Assembly: GCA_938023085.1 (NCBI GenBank)
Contig: CALHDP010000063.1
Coordinates: 1 to 5,143, forward strand
Source of the DNA: an uncultured Collinsella sp.
Lineage (GTDB): Bacteria > Actinomycetota > Coriobacteriia > Coriobacteriales > Coriobacteriaceae
DNA: 5,143 nucleotides
Direction: 5' to 3'
The translations under genes were made by a program, and so were the position numbers. Positions 4,846 to 5,143 of this stretch are shown here, one piece after another (position 1 is the first letter of the stretch; the number at the start of each line of letters is the position of its first letter). The notes beneath the pieces are model-generated. The model saw only the letters and a program-made list of their open reading frames with translations, had not been told where the DNA came from and did no database searches.

Positions 4846-5143
4846 TTAGAGAGATTTGATACGGGTGCCGGCGGCGGTATCCTCAATGGTGAGGCCCAGG
4901 TCCTTGAGCTGGTCGCGGATGGCGTCGGCCAGATCCCAGTTCTTGGCGGCACGGGCCTCGGCGCGGGCCTCGAGAATCTTGGCAGCAGCCTCGTCCACGT
5001 CGTCGCCCGTATAGGCAACCAAACCGGCGGCAACACCCAGCAGACCCAGCGGCAGCTCGACCTTGGGCTCGGGAAGCTCAACACCAAACGTATCGAGCAG
5101 CTCGACCAGCGTATCGGCGGCGGCCAGGGCAGCGGCCTTGTCG
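4846..5143 (-). CDS. cysS: Cysteinyl-tRNA synthetase, C-terminal end (partial)
   Basis: The last 98 codons before the TAA at 4846-4848; the rest lies beyond the right edge. The cytoplasmic class I synthetase charges tRNA-Cys with cysteine. The catalytic HIGH and KMSKS regions are outside the window. What is visible is the helical C-terminal region, ending with a stretch typical of CysS: ARAAKNWDLADAIRDQLKDL, then GLTIEDTAAGTRIK, which matches the conserved family pattern of a K-x-[FWY]-x2-[AS]-D-x-[IL]-R-[DE] helix followed by G-[IV]-x-[IL]-[ED]-D-T-x-x-G-[TP]. The neighbouring rlmB and rae1 agree with the conserved order cysS-(mrnC)-rlmB-rae1 known from Bacillus. Confidence 0.93.
   Translation of the reverse strand, partial: DKAAALAAADTLVELLDTFGVELPEPKVELPLGLLGVAAGLVAYTGDDVDEAAAKILEARAEARAAKNWDLADAIRDQLKDLGLTIEDTAAGTRIKSL

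Noticed and set aside
4710..5087. Minus-strand open frame of 125 codons
   Set aside because: It is out of frame with the CysS C-terminus and runs across the palindrome and terminator; its Pro/Ser/Arg-rich translation matches no family.

Overview
The window looks like chromosome from a high-GC, low-complexity-rich Actinobacterium of the Coriobacteriia, probably Collinsella or a close relative. This is an inference from the GC-rich codon use of the housekeeping genes, the wording of the RlmB and CysS proteins, and the cysS-rlmB-yacP gene order shared with Firmicutes-like genomes; no database search was possible.

Layout from left to right. Positions 1-779 hold the N-terminal half of a major facilitator transporter on the minus strand, cut by the window edge. 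Positions 780-1400 contain no gene. They hold a possible promoter, a strong hairpin (959-990) and then the most unusual object in the window: nine copies of a 17-base repeat (consensus TGTTACAGATCGAGACA) in alternating orientation between 1025 and 1362, spaced 38 and 42 bases in turn (80-bp period). Pairs of copies form four potential 17-bp stems with loops of different sequence. A tRNA-Thr(UGU) gene with encoded CCA and its own terminator lies at 1454-1528 on the minus strand. Then comes a perfect 28-bp inverted repeat (1614-1685) that brackets a promoter, and a plus-strand gene (1690-3030) for an unusual protein: an excisionase/MerR-like helix-turn-helix fused to a HipA-like kinase.

Positions 3058-5143 are a conserved housekeeping block on the minus strand: cysS (3' end only), rlmB and yacP/rae1. 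The genes serve translation: tRNA charging, 23S rRNA 2'-O-methylation and ribosome-associated mRNA cleavage. rlmB and rae1 are 3 bp apart and likely translationally coupled. Between cysS and rlmB is a 102-bp concentric palindrome directly after the cysS stop, followed by an intrinsic terminator; the Mini-III gene (mrnC) that sits here in Bacillus is absent.

The region 950-3030 (repeat array, tRNA, operator-like inverted repeat, HTH-kinase) reads as an accessory insert between core genes. The kinase gene is visibly more A/T-rich than its neighbours. The best candidates for undescribed biology are the alternating inverted-repeat array and the single-gene HTH-HipA kinase with its paired operator-like palindromes. 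Nothing in the sequence shows that these two are functionally linked; they are only near each other.
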